37,459 bases of DNA from JAJPXC01 sp964562375 (GCA_964562375.1 CAZLSW010000028.1:1-37459), one strand, 5' to 3'. Shown: positions 15,686 to 24,219, numbered from the stretch's first letter. Notes: generated by a model from the letters alone, not told the origin. Program-made: numbers and translations.

Positions 15686-16795
15686 TTACAATAGGGATTG
15701 GTAGAATGTTTCGAAACGCTTGGCTACCACCTCCACTGAGTTGTGGGCCTCGACAAACTGGGGGCTGGCCACTCGCAAGTCGTAAAGATCTTGCGGAGAG
15801 TCGATGAGTTTAACCAGCTGAGCTACAGTTTCTTGCTCGCAGCCAGGGATAATATTCACGATTGGCTTCACTCCCTCGTGGCCAATAAAATCGTAATACT
15901 CTGGCTCACCACCCGATACGGTAATCTGGCCGCGGGCCATTGCCATCAGGGCGTTGGTAGCGGGGGTGTAGGAGTAGAGTTGGTCAAATACAATATCGGC
16001 TTGGCCGAGAAGATTGGTGTATTCAGCAAATGGCAGGTTCTCAACGATTTGCACTCGGGTTTTATCGGGACGAAGGCGATTAACCTCGCGGGCGACCCAT
16101 TCCAAACGGTCGGTGCCTTTCTCGGCGACCCGGGAGCGGTGACGGCCCAGGAAGAGGGTAATAGGAGTGGATGTCGAGGGTGGTGTCACGGCTTTGGTTT
16201 GGATAGGAATGCCGCCATAGGCCAGCTTCTCGGCGGGCAAACAACGAGATGCCGCGATATGGTACTCGTAAAGAGCAGAGATTACTCCGTCAACATTGTC
16301 ATATACGTGACTGCAGAGATCGCGGAGAGGATCCTGGAGCCAAGCCTGGAGGATTTCGGGATGCTCCAAAGCGTAAGGCGAAGGGGAGCCGTCGGGTAAT
16401 CGCCACTCGTTGTATCTCAGTGGCTTTGCGGGGTCGACACACATCTCTACATACGGGGTGTCAGTACCAAGGGCGGTAAGCACTATCCGACGGTTGTGGC
16501 GTTTCAACCAGTCGAATAGTTCCCGGCAGCGATGAGGGCGTTGCTCCACAAGGACGGGGTTGGTGATGGCCACAATGTCGTAGCCTTTGAGCCTGTGGCT
16601 CAGCGTGGTGCGCAGTCGTGTCCATAGGATAGCGCCGCCCAGTTTGCCCGAGCGCCGCCGCAGGTCGATGTCGCGCGGGGTGTCCATCCAGTAGCTGCCG
16701 TGGGAGGCCACCGTGACGTCATGACCCAGGGCGCGCAACCCTATGGCCAAGGTGGCATGAAAGCCGCTCGCGTCGCCAAAAAGGAGGATACGCAT
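15686..16795 (-). CDS. Glycosyltransferase, GT-B fold
   Basis: A 369-residue protein starting MRILLFGDASGFHATLAIGL, a GT-B N-terminal strand and glycine-rich turn. ATG at 16795 is preferred over a TTG 72 nt upstream, which would overlap the preceding gene. The C-terminal part has TLFLGRHRSR, the substrate strand IVENLPFAEYTNLLGQADIVFDQLY, and AMARGQITVSGGEPEYYDF in the nucleotide-sugar region. I cannot assign donor or acceptor. It sits 13 nt after the thioredoxin-like lipoprotein gene and 3 nt before the second glycosyltransferase, forming a compact three-gene unit. Confidence 0.8.
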   Translation of the reverse strand: MRILLFGDASGFHATLAIGLRALGHDVTVASHGSYWMDTPRDIDLRRRSGKLGGAILWTRLRTTLSHRLKGYDIVAITNPVLVEQRPHRCRELFDWLKRHNRRIVLTALGTDTPYVEMCVDPAKPLRYNEWRLPDGSPSPYALEHPEILQAWLQDPLRDLCSHVYDNVDGVISALYEYHIAASRCLPAEKLAYGGIPIQTKAVTPPSTSTPITLFLGRHRSRVAEKGTDRLEWVAREVNRLRPDKTRVQIVENLPFAEYTNLLGQADIVFDQLYSYTPATNALMAMARGQITVSGGEPEYYDFIGHEGVKPIVNIIPGCEQETVAQLVKLIDSPQDLYDLRVASPQFVEAHNSVEVVAKRFETFYQSLL

Positions 16796-16808
16796 CCCGG
16801 ATAGCGGT

Positions 16809-17873
16809 TTAGAGGTAACGGTTGACTGCCGCGGGGAGTTTCTCCGGGTCGTCCACACGTTCCACAAGTTCGCCTTGACGGTTGATAATGAACGTTGTAG
16901 GGATATCCACCACGTTGTAGTTCATCAGGATTTTGGCGCGTGTTGTTTCGGGTGCGTAAAGGGCAATCCAGGGGATGTTTTTGGCCGACTTGGCCCAAGC
17001 AAATTGGTCGTCATCCACGGCAACTTGCACGATTTCGAGGCCTTGCGAGTGCTTTTGTTCGTAGAGTGATGCAAGCAAGCGGTTGAACTCAAGCGAGCCG
17101 TCGGCGTTGTAAACGGTGAAATTTAGGAGGACGACGTCGCCCTTGGAGGCTATAGTGCTGAGCTTGTGGGCGGTACCCGTCTCGTCGCTCAGGGCGAAGT
17201 CGATAAGCGGCAGGGCGGCGACAACCATGGTGTCGGCTTGTGCGATGGCGGCTCTGCGGTTACGCAGGTAGAGCGATTTGAGGTATTCGGTGCGGGGATC
17301 CAATGGACGATGCTGGGTGTAGCAGTTGGCGACAGCTCCGATCACACGCAGGTCCTGACGATTGGCGGGATTGTACAGGGGCATCCCGTTGACTGTCTTT
17401 TGGATAATGTAATAGGCGACGATGCCGGCGGGGTCGGCCAGAGCGATTTGTGTAAGGTCGCGCTTGGTCAATGAGTCGACAGGCTGGTTGACGCGCAACA
17501 ATGAGTCGACGCGTGCAACTGCCTCGGCCTCGGCGGTACCCTTGAGGGTGTATTTTGTGGCGAAGGCGTCCTTGTCGGCTGATATAGTGATTGTTTCAAT
17601 CGAGTCAATGGGGAAATAGATCATCTGGGAGCCCAAGCGCAAGCGATAGATGTCGGGGTAACCGGCGGCGTCGGCGCGGAATTTGAAGTGACCATCTTTG
17701 TTCACTTCGGTGGTATCCACTCCCCACCACGAGCCGTTGTGGGAAGCTTCGAGGATGAGCTGGTCGCCTTCGGCGCCGGCGACGGTGCCCTCGACGGTGA
17801 AGCGGGGTTGGGAGGAGCAAGCGGCGAGCAGCAGGGAGGCTGCGGCACCAGCCAATATATTTTTCAGTGTCAT
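16809..17873 (-). CDS. Thioredoxin-like lipoprotein (DUF4369 type) without CXXC
   Basis: A 354-residue predicted lipoprotein; ATG 17873 was chosen because it begins a clean signal sequence with lipobox LAAC (C19), while the longer frame reads through repeat sequence. Residues about 24-115 look like the DUF4369 beta domain common in Bacteroidetes TlpA-like proteins, followed by a helical linker (115-215) and a thioredoxin/AhpC-like domain (about 225-354) with the cis-proline loop DIPTTFIIN. Where TlpA proteins have WCGPC, this has NFTVYNADGSLEF: no cysteine remains (only C19 and C184 in the whole protein). It is therefore unlikely to act as a thiol oxidoreductase. It probably faces the periplasm. 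Confidence 0.85.
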   Translation of the reverse strand: MTLKNILAGAAASLLLAACSSQPRFTVEGTVAGAEGDQLILEASHNGSWWGVDTTEVNKDGHFKFRADAAGYPDIYRLRLGSQMIYFPIDSIETITISADKDAFATKYTLKGTAEAEAVARVDSLLRVNQPVDSLTKRDLTQIALADPAGIVAYYIIQKTVNGMPLYNPANRQDLRVIGAVANCYTQHRPLDPRTEYLKSLYLRNRRAAIAQADTMVVAALPLIDFALSDETGTAHKLSTIASKGDVVLLNFTVYNADGSLEFNRLLASLYEQKHSQGLEIVQVAVDDDQFAWAKSAKNIPWIALYAPETTRAKILMNYNVVDIPTTFIINRQGELVERVDDPEKLPAAVNRYL

Positions 17874-17901
17874 TTTATCGGATAATGATTGGTTATTAAC
17901 G

Positions 17902-17932
17902 CGAAGATACAAAAATTCCCCGACACACCAAG
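17902..17932 (-). promoter_or_regulatory. Possible promoter of lipoprotein-glycosyltransferase unit
   Basis: Minus strand CTTG (17932-17929), 19 nt, TATCTTCG (17909-17902), with one deviation in each box; 29 nt before the ATG at 17873. Confidence 0.35.
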
Positions 17933-17937
17933 AGAAA

Positions 17938-18059
17938 CCACCGCGGCAAACCGCGGGGCACGGTGGCTTGTTTATTCCACCCAGCGGCAAAACCGCGGGG
18001 CACAGTGGCTTGTTGATTCCACCCAGCGGCAAAACCGCGGGGCACGGTGGGTGTTAATT
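17938..18059. repeat. Dispersed G+C-rich repeat, copy D, in tandem
   Basis: Three tandem units (17938-17976, 17977-18018, 18019-18059), each with CCACC, GCGGC-AAA-CCGCGG, GGCACRGTGG and an end like GTTNATT. The last unit runs into the yqgE stop codon at 18054-18056. Confidence 0.8.
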
Positions 18060-18659
18060 GGCGCGGGGATTTTCGGGGTGGTAGAGCCAGCCGCGGTAGG
18101 CGGGGCCGAGGGCGTGGACGATGCGGTGCCAGTAGGCGTCGTCATCGCCGGTGAGCAATCGGGCCGGTGCCGGAGGGGCCGCGACGGTCCACACTTTCTT
18201 GCGTAACTCGCCCTCGAGTTGCTGGGGGTCCCAACCGCTGTAACCGACGAAGAAGCGGATGCGCCCCTCGGTGGGATAGCGCGAGTTGACGTAGTCGGTC
18301 ATTGCCTCGAAGTCGCCGCCAATCCATAGGCCGGGGATTATCTCGCGTCCACCGGGGATAAGGGCGTCGAGCGTGTGTAGGAAGTAAAGGCGGTCGAGGG
18401 ACATTGGTCCGCCGCAGAACAGGGGCACGTCCGCGTCGTCGTCCACGCCGGGAATCACTTGGCCGATGGTGTAGTTGGTGGATTTGTTGAGCACGATACC
18501 CATGGCGTTGGAGCGGGGATCGTGTTCGATAAGGAGAATAACGGAATGGCTGAAATAGGCCTCGCGCAGGAAGGGCTCGGACACAAGCAGCGCTCCCGTG
18601 CGGGGCTTACCCGTCGGGAAGTCGAAGTCGAACAGCATATGTCGCAAATCAGTAGCCAT
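18054..18659 (-). CDS. YqgE/AlgH family protein
   Basis: A 201-residue cytoplasmic protein of the UPF0301 (YqgE/AlgH) family. Visible family features are the N-terminal GALLVSEPFLREAYFSHSVILL, the central VLNKSTNYTIGQVIPG, FCGGPMSLDRLYFLH and the later RFFVGYSGWDPQQLEGEL. The family is widespread and its biochemical role is unsettled (AlgH was first named for alginate regulation in Pseudomonas). Its final codon and stop are embedded in a tandem repeat. No clear promoter is visible in the 46 nt before the MNT/HEPN gene pair's end. Confidence 0.92.
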   Translation of the reverse strand: MATDLRHMLFDFDFPTGKPRTGALLVSEPFLREAYFSHSVILLIEHDPRSNAMGIVLNKSTNYTIGQVIPGVDDDADVPLFCGGPMSLDRLYFLHTLDALIPGGREIIPGLWIGGDFEAMTDYVNSRYPTEGRIRFFVGYSGWDPQQLEGELRKKVWTVAAPPAPARLLTGDDDAYWHRIVHALGPAYRGWLYHPENPRAN

Positions 18660-18705
18660 TTCGTCATTCTTTTCCTAATATAACAACCGAAACCCCAAAA
18701 AGTCG

Positions 18706-19125
18706 CTACAAAGTAGAACGCACGTTTTTTCGCGCTTTCTCGGCTGAATTAATAAATGATTGGGCGATTTGAAAAAATTCTTGAGCTTCCTCTTGATCGG
18801 TATCGATGTAAAAATCGTAATCGCAATGTTGCCGCCGATCCATCAGCCGGCTGTAATTACGAATATCCTGGGCCGGAATAAGATTAGTCTTGCCAAAATG
18901 CAATGATAACATAGTCTTAACACCAGCATGGGTAGCACAAGGAGCTCCAATCAACAACAAAAGAGAAGATGCTGCATAGAAACATCCATAATATAAACGG
19001 CTAACCGCAATTGAATATAACCCATTTGATATTAGGATTTCTACCTGCCGAAGAGAATCAACGGCTTGCTCCCAGCGGTAATCGGAAAGAGAAATAAATT
19101 CTGCTTTTTGGTATTTTTCTGTCAT
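18706..19125 (-). CDS. HEPN-domain protein, possible toxin of MNT/HEPN pair
   Basis: A 139-residue helical protein of the HEPN superfamily. I chose the ATG at 19125 because it overlaps the upstream stop as ATGA, although the frame stays open to an ATG at 19203. The core AVSRLYYGCFYAASSLLL (residues 40-57) and the segment RLMDRRQHCDYDFY (93-106) are characteristic of the PF05168-like branch, ending in the conserved D102-Y103. R93-x6-H100 fits the R-x4-6-H spacing of RNase-active HEPN toxins, but residue 94 is Leu where a polar residue is usual, so nuclease activity is uncertain. It is translationally coupled to a nucleotidyltransferase. Base composition is visibly richer in A+T than its neighbours, suggesting transfer. 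Confidence 0.82.
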   Translation of the reverse strand: MTEKYQKAEFISLSDYRWEQAVDSLRQVEILISNGLYSIAVSRLYYGCFYAASSLLLLIGAPCATHAGVKTMLSLHFGKTNLIPAQDIRNYSRLMDRRQHCDYDFYIDTDQEEAQEFFQIAQSFINSAEKARKNVRSTL

Positions 19126-19451
19126 GTTTGATAAGAGTAGAGTGTTATTCCTTCGTTTTGAATGTTCCGCATATAAGGTGTTATAAGAGGGCGGTTTTCC
19201 CATCGAGAACGGGGCATTGCGTTAATGGAAATATTCACCATGTTATCCAACTCTATTTGGTATAAGGGGACTCTAATCTCATCCTCTTGTCTTCGCCAAT
19301 TTTTTTCTTCCTCAAAAAGGACTAATAAGTCGAAATCGCTATCAGGACGAGCTTCTCCTCGAGCTTCGCTTCCATATAAAATCACTTGAGCTTTGGGCTG
19401 TAGGGAATCCAAAGCCAACTTAATTTGGGCTACTATTTGAGGGCGTTTCAT
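19122..19451 (-). CDS. Minimal nucleotidyltransferase (MNT), possible antitoxin
   Basis: A 109-residue protein with the DNA polymerase beta-like nucleotidyltransferase signature G27-S28-x-A-R-G-x7-D39-x-D41 (LYGSEARGEARPDSDFDLLV); the third acidic residue may be D69 in QIELDNMV. In MNT/HEPN toxin-antitoxin modules such as MntA-HepT the antitoxin adds AMP to a tyrosine of the toxin, and the active-site residues here look intact. It is the first gene of a two-gene unit (ATGA overlap) driven by a full-consensus promoter 21 nt upstream. Such pairs often serve in stabilisation or phage defence; for this pair that is inference. Confidence 0.85.
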   Translation of the reverse strand: MKRPQIVAQIKLALDSLQPKAQVILYGSEARGEARPDSDFDLLVLFEEEKNWRRQEDEIRVPLYQIELDNMVNISINAMPRSRWENRPLITPYMRNIQNEGITLYSYQT

Positions 19452-19471
19452 GAGAGAACAACGATTTACTG

Positions 19472-19503
19472 CAAAGATAATTCATTGCTTGGGAAAAACC
19501 AAA
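19472..19503 (-). promoter_or_regulatory. Promoter of MNT/HEPN pair
   Basis: Minus strand TTTG (19503-19500), 20 nt, TATCTTTG (19479-19472): exact match to the Bacteroidetes consensus, 20 nt before the ATG, predicting a very short leader. Confidence 0.75.
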
Positions 19504-19519
19504 TCGATGGCTATATTTA

Positions 19520-20989
19520 TTAGTAGGCGAGGGAGTCGCGGCGTGCGGCGTCGAGGCGGAGGAATACGAAGAGCAGGAGGGTGAAGCCCAGCAGTGAGGA
19601 TCCGCCGTAGGAGAAGAAGGGTAGGGGGATGCCGATCACGGGGCAGATACCTATCACCATGCCGATGTTGATGCAGAAGTGGAATAAGAGGATACTGGCC
19701 AGGCAGTAGCCGTAGACGCGGGAGAATGTGGTGGGCTGCCTTTCAGAAAGCCAAATCACGCGCAGGATGAGGATAACGAACAGGGCCATGACTGTCATCG
19801 TGCCCCAGAATCCTTCCTCCTCGCCGATGGTGCAGAAGATGAAGTCGGTGTGTTGCTCGGGCACGTAGGAGAGCTTGGTTTGGGTGCCTTTGAGGAATCC
19901 CTTGCCGAGGAATCCGCCTGAGCCGATGGCGATTTTGGATTGGTTGACGTTGTATCCGGCGCCTCGCAGGTCCTGCTCCAAGCCGAGGGTGACCTTGATA
20001 CGCATCTGCTGGTGGGGCTCAAGCACGTTGTTGAACACGTAGTTGACCGAGAACAGGAACGTAATCGACAGAATCACTGTGGCGATGGTGATCATGAGTT
20101 TCTGCATAGGCGCTCGCAGGAATTCCACCAAGCAGTAAACGGAGGCTACACCTATTACGCCGAGGAAGAACCAGGTGCCGGGCACCTCCACGCCAAACAA
20201 CTCGACGATGCAGGCGATGACGGCTGTGCCCACGAACCATATCAGCACGTTTCTGGTCACCTCCAGGTTCTTGCAATAAATCAATAGCATTCCCAGCATA
20301 ATCACCATGATGATGATAAAGACGGCGAATTCTCCCGTGGGGATACCCATGGTGATACCCTCGGAGTATTTCACCGACACGACGAAAATCACCACAGCGA
20401 AGAGGGCTGCCAAAAGTGTCAATCCGCTCATTCCCTCGCGGTAAAGCACGAAGAAGAGGGCCATGTAGGCCAGAGCGGAACCTGTTTCCTTTTGAGCCAG
20501 GATTAGCACGACGGGGAGGAATATGATTCCCAAGGCGCGGGCATAGTTGGACGACTTGGCGTTGAGCGAGAAGCCGTAGCCACTGAAGAGCTTGGCCAAG
20601 GCAAGGGATGTGGCGAATTTGGCGAACTCGGCGGGCTGGATTGAGAAAGAGCCAAGCACAATCCACGATCGCGAGCCCTTGACGTCGGGTGCTATGAATA
20701 TCGTTACGACGAGCAACCCGATCATGGCCACATATATCGGGTAGGCGTAGGTGTCGTACATGCGGGCGTCAATCAACATCACTACCAAGGCCACTATCAG
20801 GGCCACGCCGATCCAGTGGATTTGCTTGCCGGAGAAACCTTGGAAATCCCAAAACGAGGTGCCGTCAAACTCGTAACTAGCGGCATAGATGCTCAGGGCA
20901 CCCATCAACACGAGCACCAGGTAAAGGACGATGGTGATCCAGTCGACCGATCGCCATGGGGATTGCTGCTTAGTGTTTCTTAACTCCAC
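19520..20989 (-). CDS. rodA: Rod-shape peptidoglycan glycosyltransferase RodA
   Basis: A 489-residue SEDS-family membrane protein that polymerises glycan strands in the elongasome with PBP2. About ten hydrophobic segments are visible. The catalytic region QSKIAIGSGGFLGKGFLKGT followed by PEQHTDFIF matches E. coli RodA, with D382 at the position of the essential aspartate. The protein is about 120 residues longer than E. coli RodA because of an enlarged central membrane region (about 205-300), usual in Bacteroidetes. It begins at GTG 20989, overlapping the end of mrdA by 20 nt, so translation is probably coupled. It is the last gene of the mre operon. Confidence 0.94.
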   Translation of the reverse strand: MELRNTKQQSPWRSVDWITIVLYLVLVLMGALSIYAASYEFDGTSFWDFQGFSGKQIHWIGVALIVALVVMLIDARMYDTYAYPIYVAMIGLLVVTIFIAPDVKGSRSWIVLGSFSIQPAEFAKFATSLALAKLFSGYGFSLNAKSSNYARALGIIFLPVVLILAQKETGSALAYMALFFVLYREGMSGLTLLAALFAVVIFVVSVKYSEGITMGIPTGEFAVFIIIMVIMLGMLLIYCKNLEVTRNVLIWFVGTAVIACIVELFGVEVPGTWFFLGVIGVASVYCLVEFLRAPMQKLMITIATVILSITFLFSVNYVFNNVLEPHQQMRIKVTLGLEQDLRGAGYNVNQSKIAIGSGGFLGKGFLKGTQTKLSYVPEQHTDFIFCTIGEEEGFWGTMTVMALFVILILRVIWLSERQPTTFSRVYGYCLASILLFHFCINIGMVIGICPVIGIPLPFFSYGGSSLLGFTLLLFVFLRLDAARRDSLAY

Positions 20990-22835
20990 TGTAGATCTTG
21001 GTGTTGGAATTCAACATTCGTTCCTCTATGTATTTTCGCGAGGGGGATATTTCCCCCTTGAGGTACTTCTCCATCACGAGGGAGCCGATGGGGACGCCGA
21101 ATGTGGCGCCGAAGCCGGCATTTTCCACGTAGACACAGACGGCGATTTTCGGGTCGTGGTAGGGGGCGAAGCCGATGAACGCCGAGTGGTCCTTGCCATG
21201 GGGATTCTGGGCGGTGCCGGTCTTGCCGCACACCTCGATGTCGGGGAGGTTGGCCAAACGGCAGGTGCCCCCGGTGACGGCCATGCGCATGCCCTCGGCC
21301 ACGTCCTCAAAGTGCTGGTGGTCGATTGTGGGGATACGCTTCTTTAACAGGTCGGGGGGCATGACGGTGTCCTCGATCTCCTTGACGACGTGGGGAGTGA
21401 TGAACCATCCGCGATTGGCGATGGTGGCGCACAGGTTGGCGATTTGGAGTGGGGTTGCCAAAATCTCGCCCTGGCCGATGGCGATGGAGATGATTGTGTT
21501 GGCGCTCCAGTGGTTCTCGCCGTAAATCTTGTTGTAAAATTTGGCGTTGGGGATGAATCCGCGTCCCTCGCTGGGGAGGTCGACGCCGAGCTTGTAGCCG
21601 TATCCGAGTGACACGAGGTGGTTTTTCCATACCTCGAAGGCGTTGGCGGCCGAGCCGTACTTGGCTCGCTTGGTGTCGAGCATATTCTTCAATCCCCAGC
21701 AGAAGAATGCGTTACAGGAGGTCTGCAGGGCGGGTTTGAGTGCCAATGGGGAGCCGTGACCGTGGCAACCCACACGCAATCCGCCGTTGATGTAACCGCG
21801 ATAGCAGGGATATTGGGTGCTGAGGGTGATGATACCCTCTTGCAGGAGGATGAGGCCTTGGCTGGGCTTGAACGTTGAACCGGGAGGATAGGCACCCATG
21901 AGCGCGCGGTCGAAGAGCGGTTTCTCGGGGTCGGCCTGTAGCATGGCGTAATTCTTGCCGCGCTGACGTCCCACGAGCAGGTTGGGGTCGTAGGTGGGTG
22001 ACGATACCATGGCGAGGATCTCGCCGGTCTGGGGCTCGATGGCGACAACGGCACCAATCTTGTTGACCATCAAGCTCTCGGCGTATTGCTGTAGATTGAT
22101 GTCGATACTTAGCTTGAGGTTGCGACCCGAGATAGGGGCCACATCGTTGGCGCCGTCGTTGTATCGGCCCTTGATGCGTCCATGTGCGTCGCGGATGAGA
22201 ATCTCCACTCCCTTTACGCCGCGCAGGTATTCCTCGTAGCTTTTTTCGATACCTTGGTCGCCTTTGTAGTCGCCGCGCTGGTAGTAGGGGTCGCGCTCGA
22301 TGTCGCGAGGCCCTACTTCGCCGATGTTGCCAAGGATGTTGCCCGCCGAGGTGTGGTTGTATTGGCGCATGATGCGCTGCTGGATGAAGAAGCCGGGGAA
22401 CCGGTAGAGCTTCTCTTGCAGACGACCGTACTCTTGTGCTGAGAGGTGGGAGATCAGCTTCTGTGGAGTGTAGGTTGAGTAGCCTGGATTGAGCCGCTTG
22501 TCCTTCATGTCGTCGAAGCGCTTGAGAAGCTGCTCCTTGGTAAGGCCGAGGGTTTGGCAAAATTCGAGGGTGTCGAGGTCCTTTACGTCGCGGGGTATCA
22601 TCATCACGTCGTAGGCGGGCTGGTTGAACACGATTAGCTCGTCGTTGCGATCGTAAATGAGTCCGCGGGAGGGGTACTGCGTCTTTTTGAGGAAAGCGTT
22701 GATGTCGGCAAATTCTTTATATCGGGAGTCGCCCAATTGGAGCTCGTAAAGGCGCATTGCAAATATGAAAGCGACCACGAGAAGGAATCCCGCGATCACA
22801 TATTTACGTTTTTCTAATCGATAGTCCTTTCGCAT
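20970..22835 (-). CDS. mrdA: Penicillin-binding protein 2
   Basis: A 621-residue class B PBP, the transpeptidase of the rod complex. An N-terminal membrane anchor (about residues 11-28) is followed by the pedestal/dimerisation domain and the transpeptidase domain with SxxK (S320-T-F-K323), SxN (S373-C-N375) and KTG (538-540). It cross-links peptidoglycan at the outer face of the inner membrane. The start codon immediately follows the mreD stop, and rodA overlaps its end. Confidence 0.95.
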   Translation of the reverse strand: MRKDYRLEKRKYVIAGFLLVVAFIFAMRLYELQLGDSRYKEFADINAFLKKTQYPSRGLIYDRNDELIVFNQPAYDVMMIPRDVKDLDTLEFCQTLGLTKEQLLKRFDDMKDKRLNPGYSTYTPQKLISHLSAQEYGRLQEKLYRFPGFFIQQRIMRQYNHTSAGNILGNIGEVGPRDIERDPYYQRGDYKGDQGIEKSYEEYLRGVKGVEILIRDAHGRIKGRYNDGANDVAPISGRNLKLSIDINLQQYAESLMVNKIGAVVAIEPQTGEILAMVSSPTYDPNLLVGRQRGKNYAMLQADPEKPLFDRALMGAYPPGSTFKPSQGLILLQEGIITLSTQYPCYRGYINGGLRVGCHGHGSPLALKPALQTSCNAFFCWGLKNMLDTKRAKYGSAANAFEVWKNHLVSLGYGYKLGVDLPSEGRGFIPNAKFYNKIYGENHWSANTIISIAIGQGEILATPLQIANLCATIANRGWFITPHVVKEIEDTVMPPDLLKKRIPTIDHQHFEDVAEGMRMAVTGGTCRLANLPDIEVCGKTGTAQNPHGKDHSAFIGFAPYHDPKIAVCVYVENAGFGATFGVPIGSLVMEKYLKGEISPSRKYIEERMLNSNTKIYSGVKKH

Positions 22836-23351
22836 TTATCGAGGAGAGCGACGGAGAGTTAGGCAATCGATGCCGAGGATTAGCACGAATGTGAGAGCCG
22901 AGGAGGCGGCGACACGAATGAGCCAGCGCAGGGGGTTGAGCATCGACATTTGCTCGATGAGGAAGTATAGCGCGCAATATATCACCACCATGGTGATGAG
23001 GTACTTCATGAAGATACCCATGCCCAGGGAGCGTATCGATGGCTCGGGGTTGGTCAAATCCTCCTCGCGAGGGAAGTAAAGGCGTAGCACGGGCTTGCGC
23101 AGGGTGCAGAAGATTGTGCAGGCGAGGGCGTTCATTCCTTGGGTGTCGGAGAAGATGTCGATAGTGAGGCCCATCAGAAAGGCCAAAGTCATCGACCAAT
23201 TGGGGCCGAGGGTAACCGGCAATCGGATGATGAAGTAGATGAACACCAAGGGCAGGGCAACCCCGAAGAGGAACAGGTGGTTGAACACCACCACCTGAGC
23301 CAACGCCAGGAGCACGAACAGTATCGCGAGGTTGAGAGCGGTTTTTGCCAT
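22836..23351 (-). CDS. mreD: Rod shape-determining protein MreD
   Basis: A 171-residue, very hydrophobic protein with about five membrane segments, matching MreD in size and in position between mreC and mrdA. MreD sequences diverge strongly, so the call rests mainly on context. Motifs such as PLVFIYFIIRLP and MTLAFLMGLTIDIFSDTQGMNA fit the family. It starts 5 nt after mreC and ends against mrdA. Confidence 0.9.
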   Translation of the reverse strand: MAKTALNLAILFVLLALAQVVVFNHLFLFGVALPLVFIYFIIRLPVTLGPNWSMTLAFLMGLTIDIFSDTQGMNALACTIFCTLRKPVLRLYFPREEDLTNPEPSIRSLGMGIFMKYLITMVVIYCALYFLIEQMSMLNPLRWLIRVAASSALTFVLILGIDCLTLRRSPR

Positions 23352-23355
23352 TGGG

Positions 23356-24219
23356 TTAATTTACTTCTGATTCTTCTTTGGGTAGGTTCTCGTTTTCCAC
23401 CTGGATAATCTCGTCGAGCTGGGCGTTGGCGATGATTCTCACGGTTGAGAGCTGAGAGAAGTCGGTCAACAGTTTTACGCGCAGGGTGAAGAAGTTGTCG
23501 TTGCCCTCTCGGCTGCGTCCGATGACAGTGCCGACGGGGATACCCTCGGGGAACACGGCCGAGAATCCCGAGGTGACGATGGTGTCGCCAGGGAGGAACT
23601 TGGTGTGCTTGGGAAGCTCCTCGAGGATAGCTTCCTCGTAGGTGCGTCCGTCCCACACGAGGGAGCCAAACGAGTCGCTGCCCTTCACTCGGCACGAGAG
23701 GCGGAAATTGGGGTTCAACAGCGAGATGATGCGCGAGCTATGTGGACCGGTGACGTTGACCACACCCACCACGCCATTTTGGTCGACCACGCCCATTTCA
23801 GGCTTTACCCCGTCCTGGGCGCCCTTCTCGATGGTGATATAGTTGTAGGGCTTGGAGATGGAGTTGTTGATGACGTGGGCGATGATGAACGAATAGGGGT
23901 GTAAGGCCTCGGGGACGGTCATCGAGTCGGCGTAGATCACTTCCTCGTATTGCCTGAGCTGGTGGCGCAGGGCGATTACCTCGGCCTCGAGCGAGGCGTT
24001 GCGGCGTTGCAAATCCTCGTTGATGTCGTGAAGGTGAAAATAGGAGGTTACGGCGTTGGTCTGCTTATAAACGGCCGAGGCCACAGCCCCTGCCGAGGTC
24101 ATGTAGACATGATGATGGTAGGGATTGCGGTCGAACAATAACACCAGTGATAGTATCACGTAGAACGCGAACACTATCACCGAGCTAAAGCGCATTAAGA
24201 AGTTGAGCAGACTACGCAT
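23356..24219 (-). CDS. mreC: Rod shape-determining protein MreC
   Basis: A 287-residue bitopic protein: a short cytoplasmic N-terminus, one membrane segment (about 10-30), a coiled coil (about 65-92) and two periplasmic beta domains, with the family segments GVVGVVNVTGPHSSRIISLL and SGFSAVFPEGIPVGTVIG. MreC links MreB filaments to PBP2. An acidic tail (ENENLPKEESEVN) ends the protein. A long inverted repeat occupies the gap to mreB upstream. Confidence 0.95.
   Translation of the reverse strand: MRSLLNFLMRFSSVIVFAFYVILSLVLLFDRNPYHHHVYMTSAGAVASAVYKQTNAVTSYFHLHDINEDLQRRNASLEAEVIALRHQLRQYEEVIYADSMTVPEALHPYSFIIAHVINNSISKPYNYITIEKGAQDGVKPEMGVVDQNGVVGVVNVTGPHSSRIISLLNPNFRLSCRVKGSDSFGSLVWDGRTYEEAILEELPKHTKFLPGDTIVTSGFSAVFPEGIPVGTVIGRSREGNDNFFTLRVKLLTDFSQLSTVRIIANAQLDEIIQVENENLPKEESEVN

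Noticed and set aside
17874..18032. N-terminal extension of the thioredoxin-like lipoprotein
   Set aside because: Those 53 residues are translated repeat sequence (CPAV, GGINKP units); the signal peptide with lipobox begins at the ATG at 17873.
19126..19203. Longer start for the HEPN gene
   Set aside because: It would overlap the nucleotidyltransferase gene by 82 bases; the ATGA overlap at 19122-19125 is typical of such pairs and leaves a normal-length HEPN domain.
21689..22560. Open frames of 122 and 282 residues inside mrdA on the same strand
   Set aside because: Alternative frames of a gene with all three penicillin-binding motifs intact; no frameshift is needed to explain mrdA.
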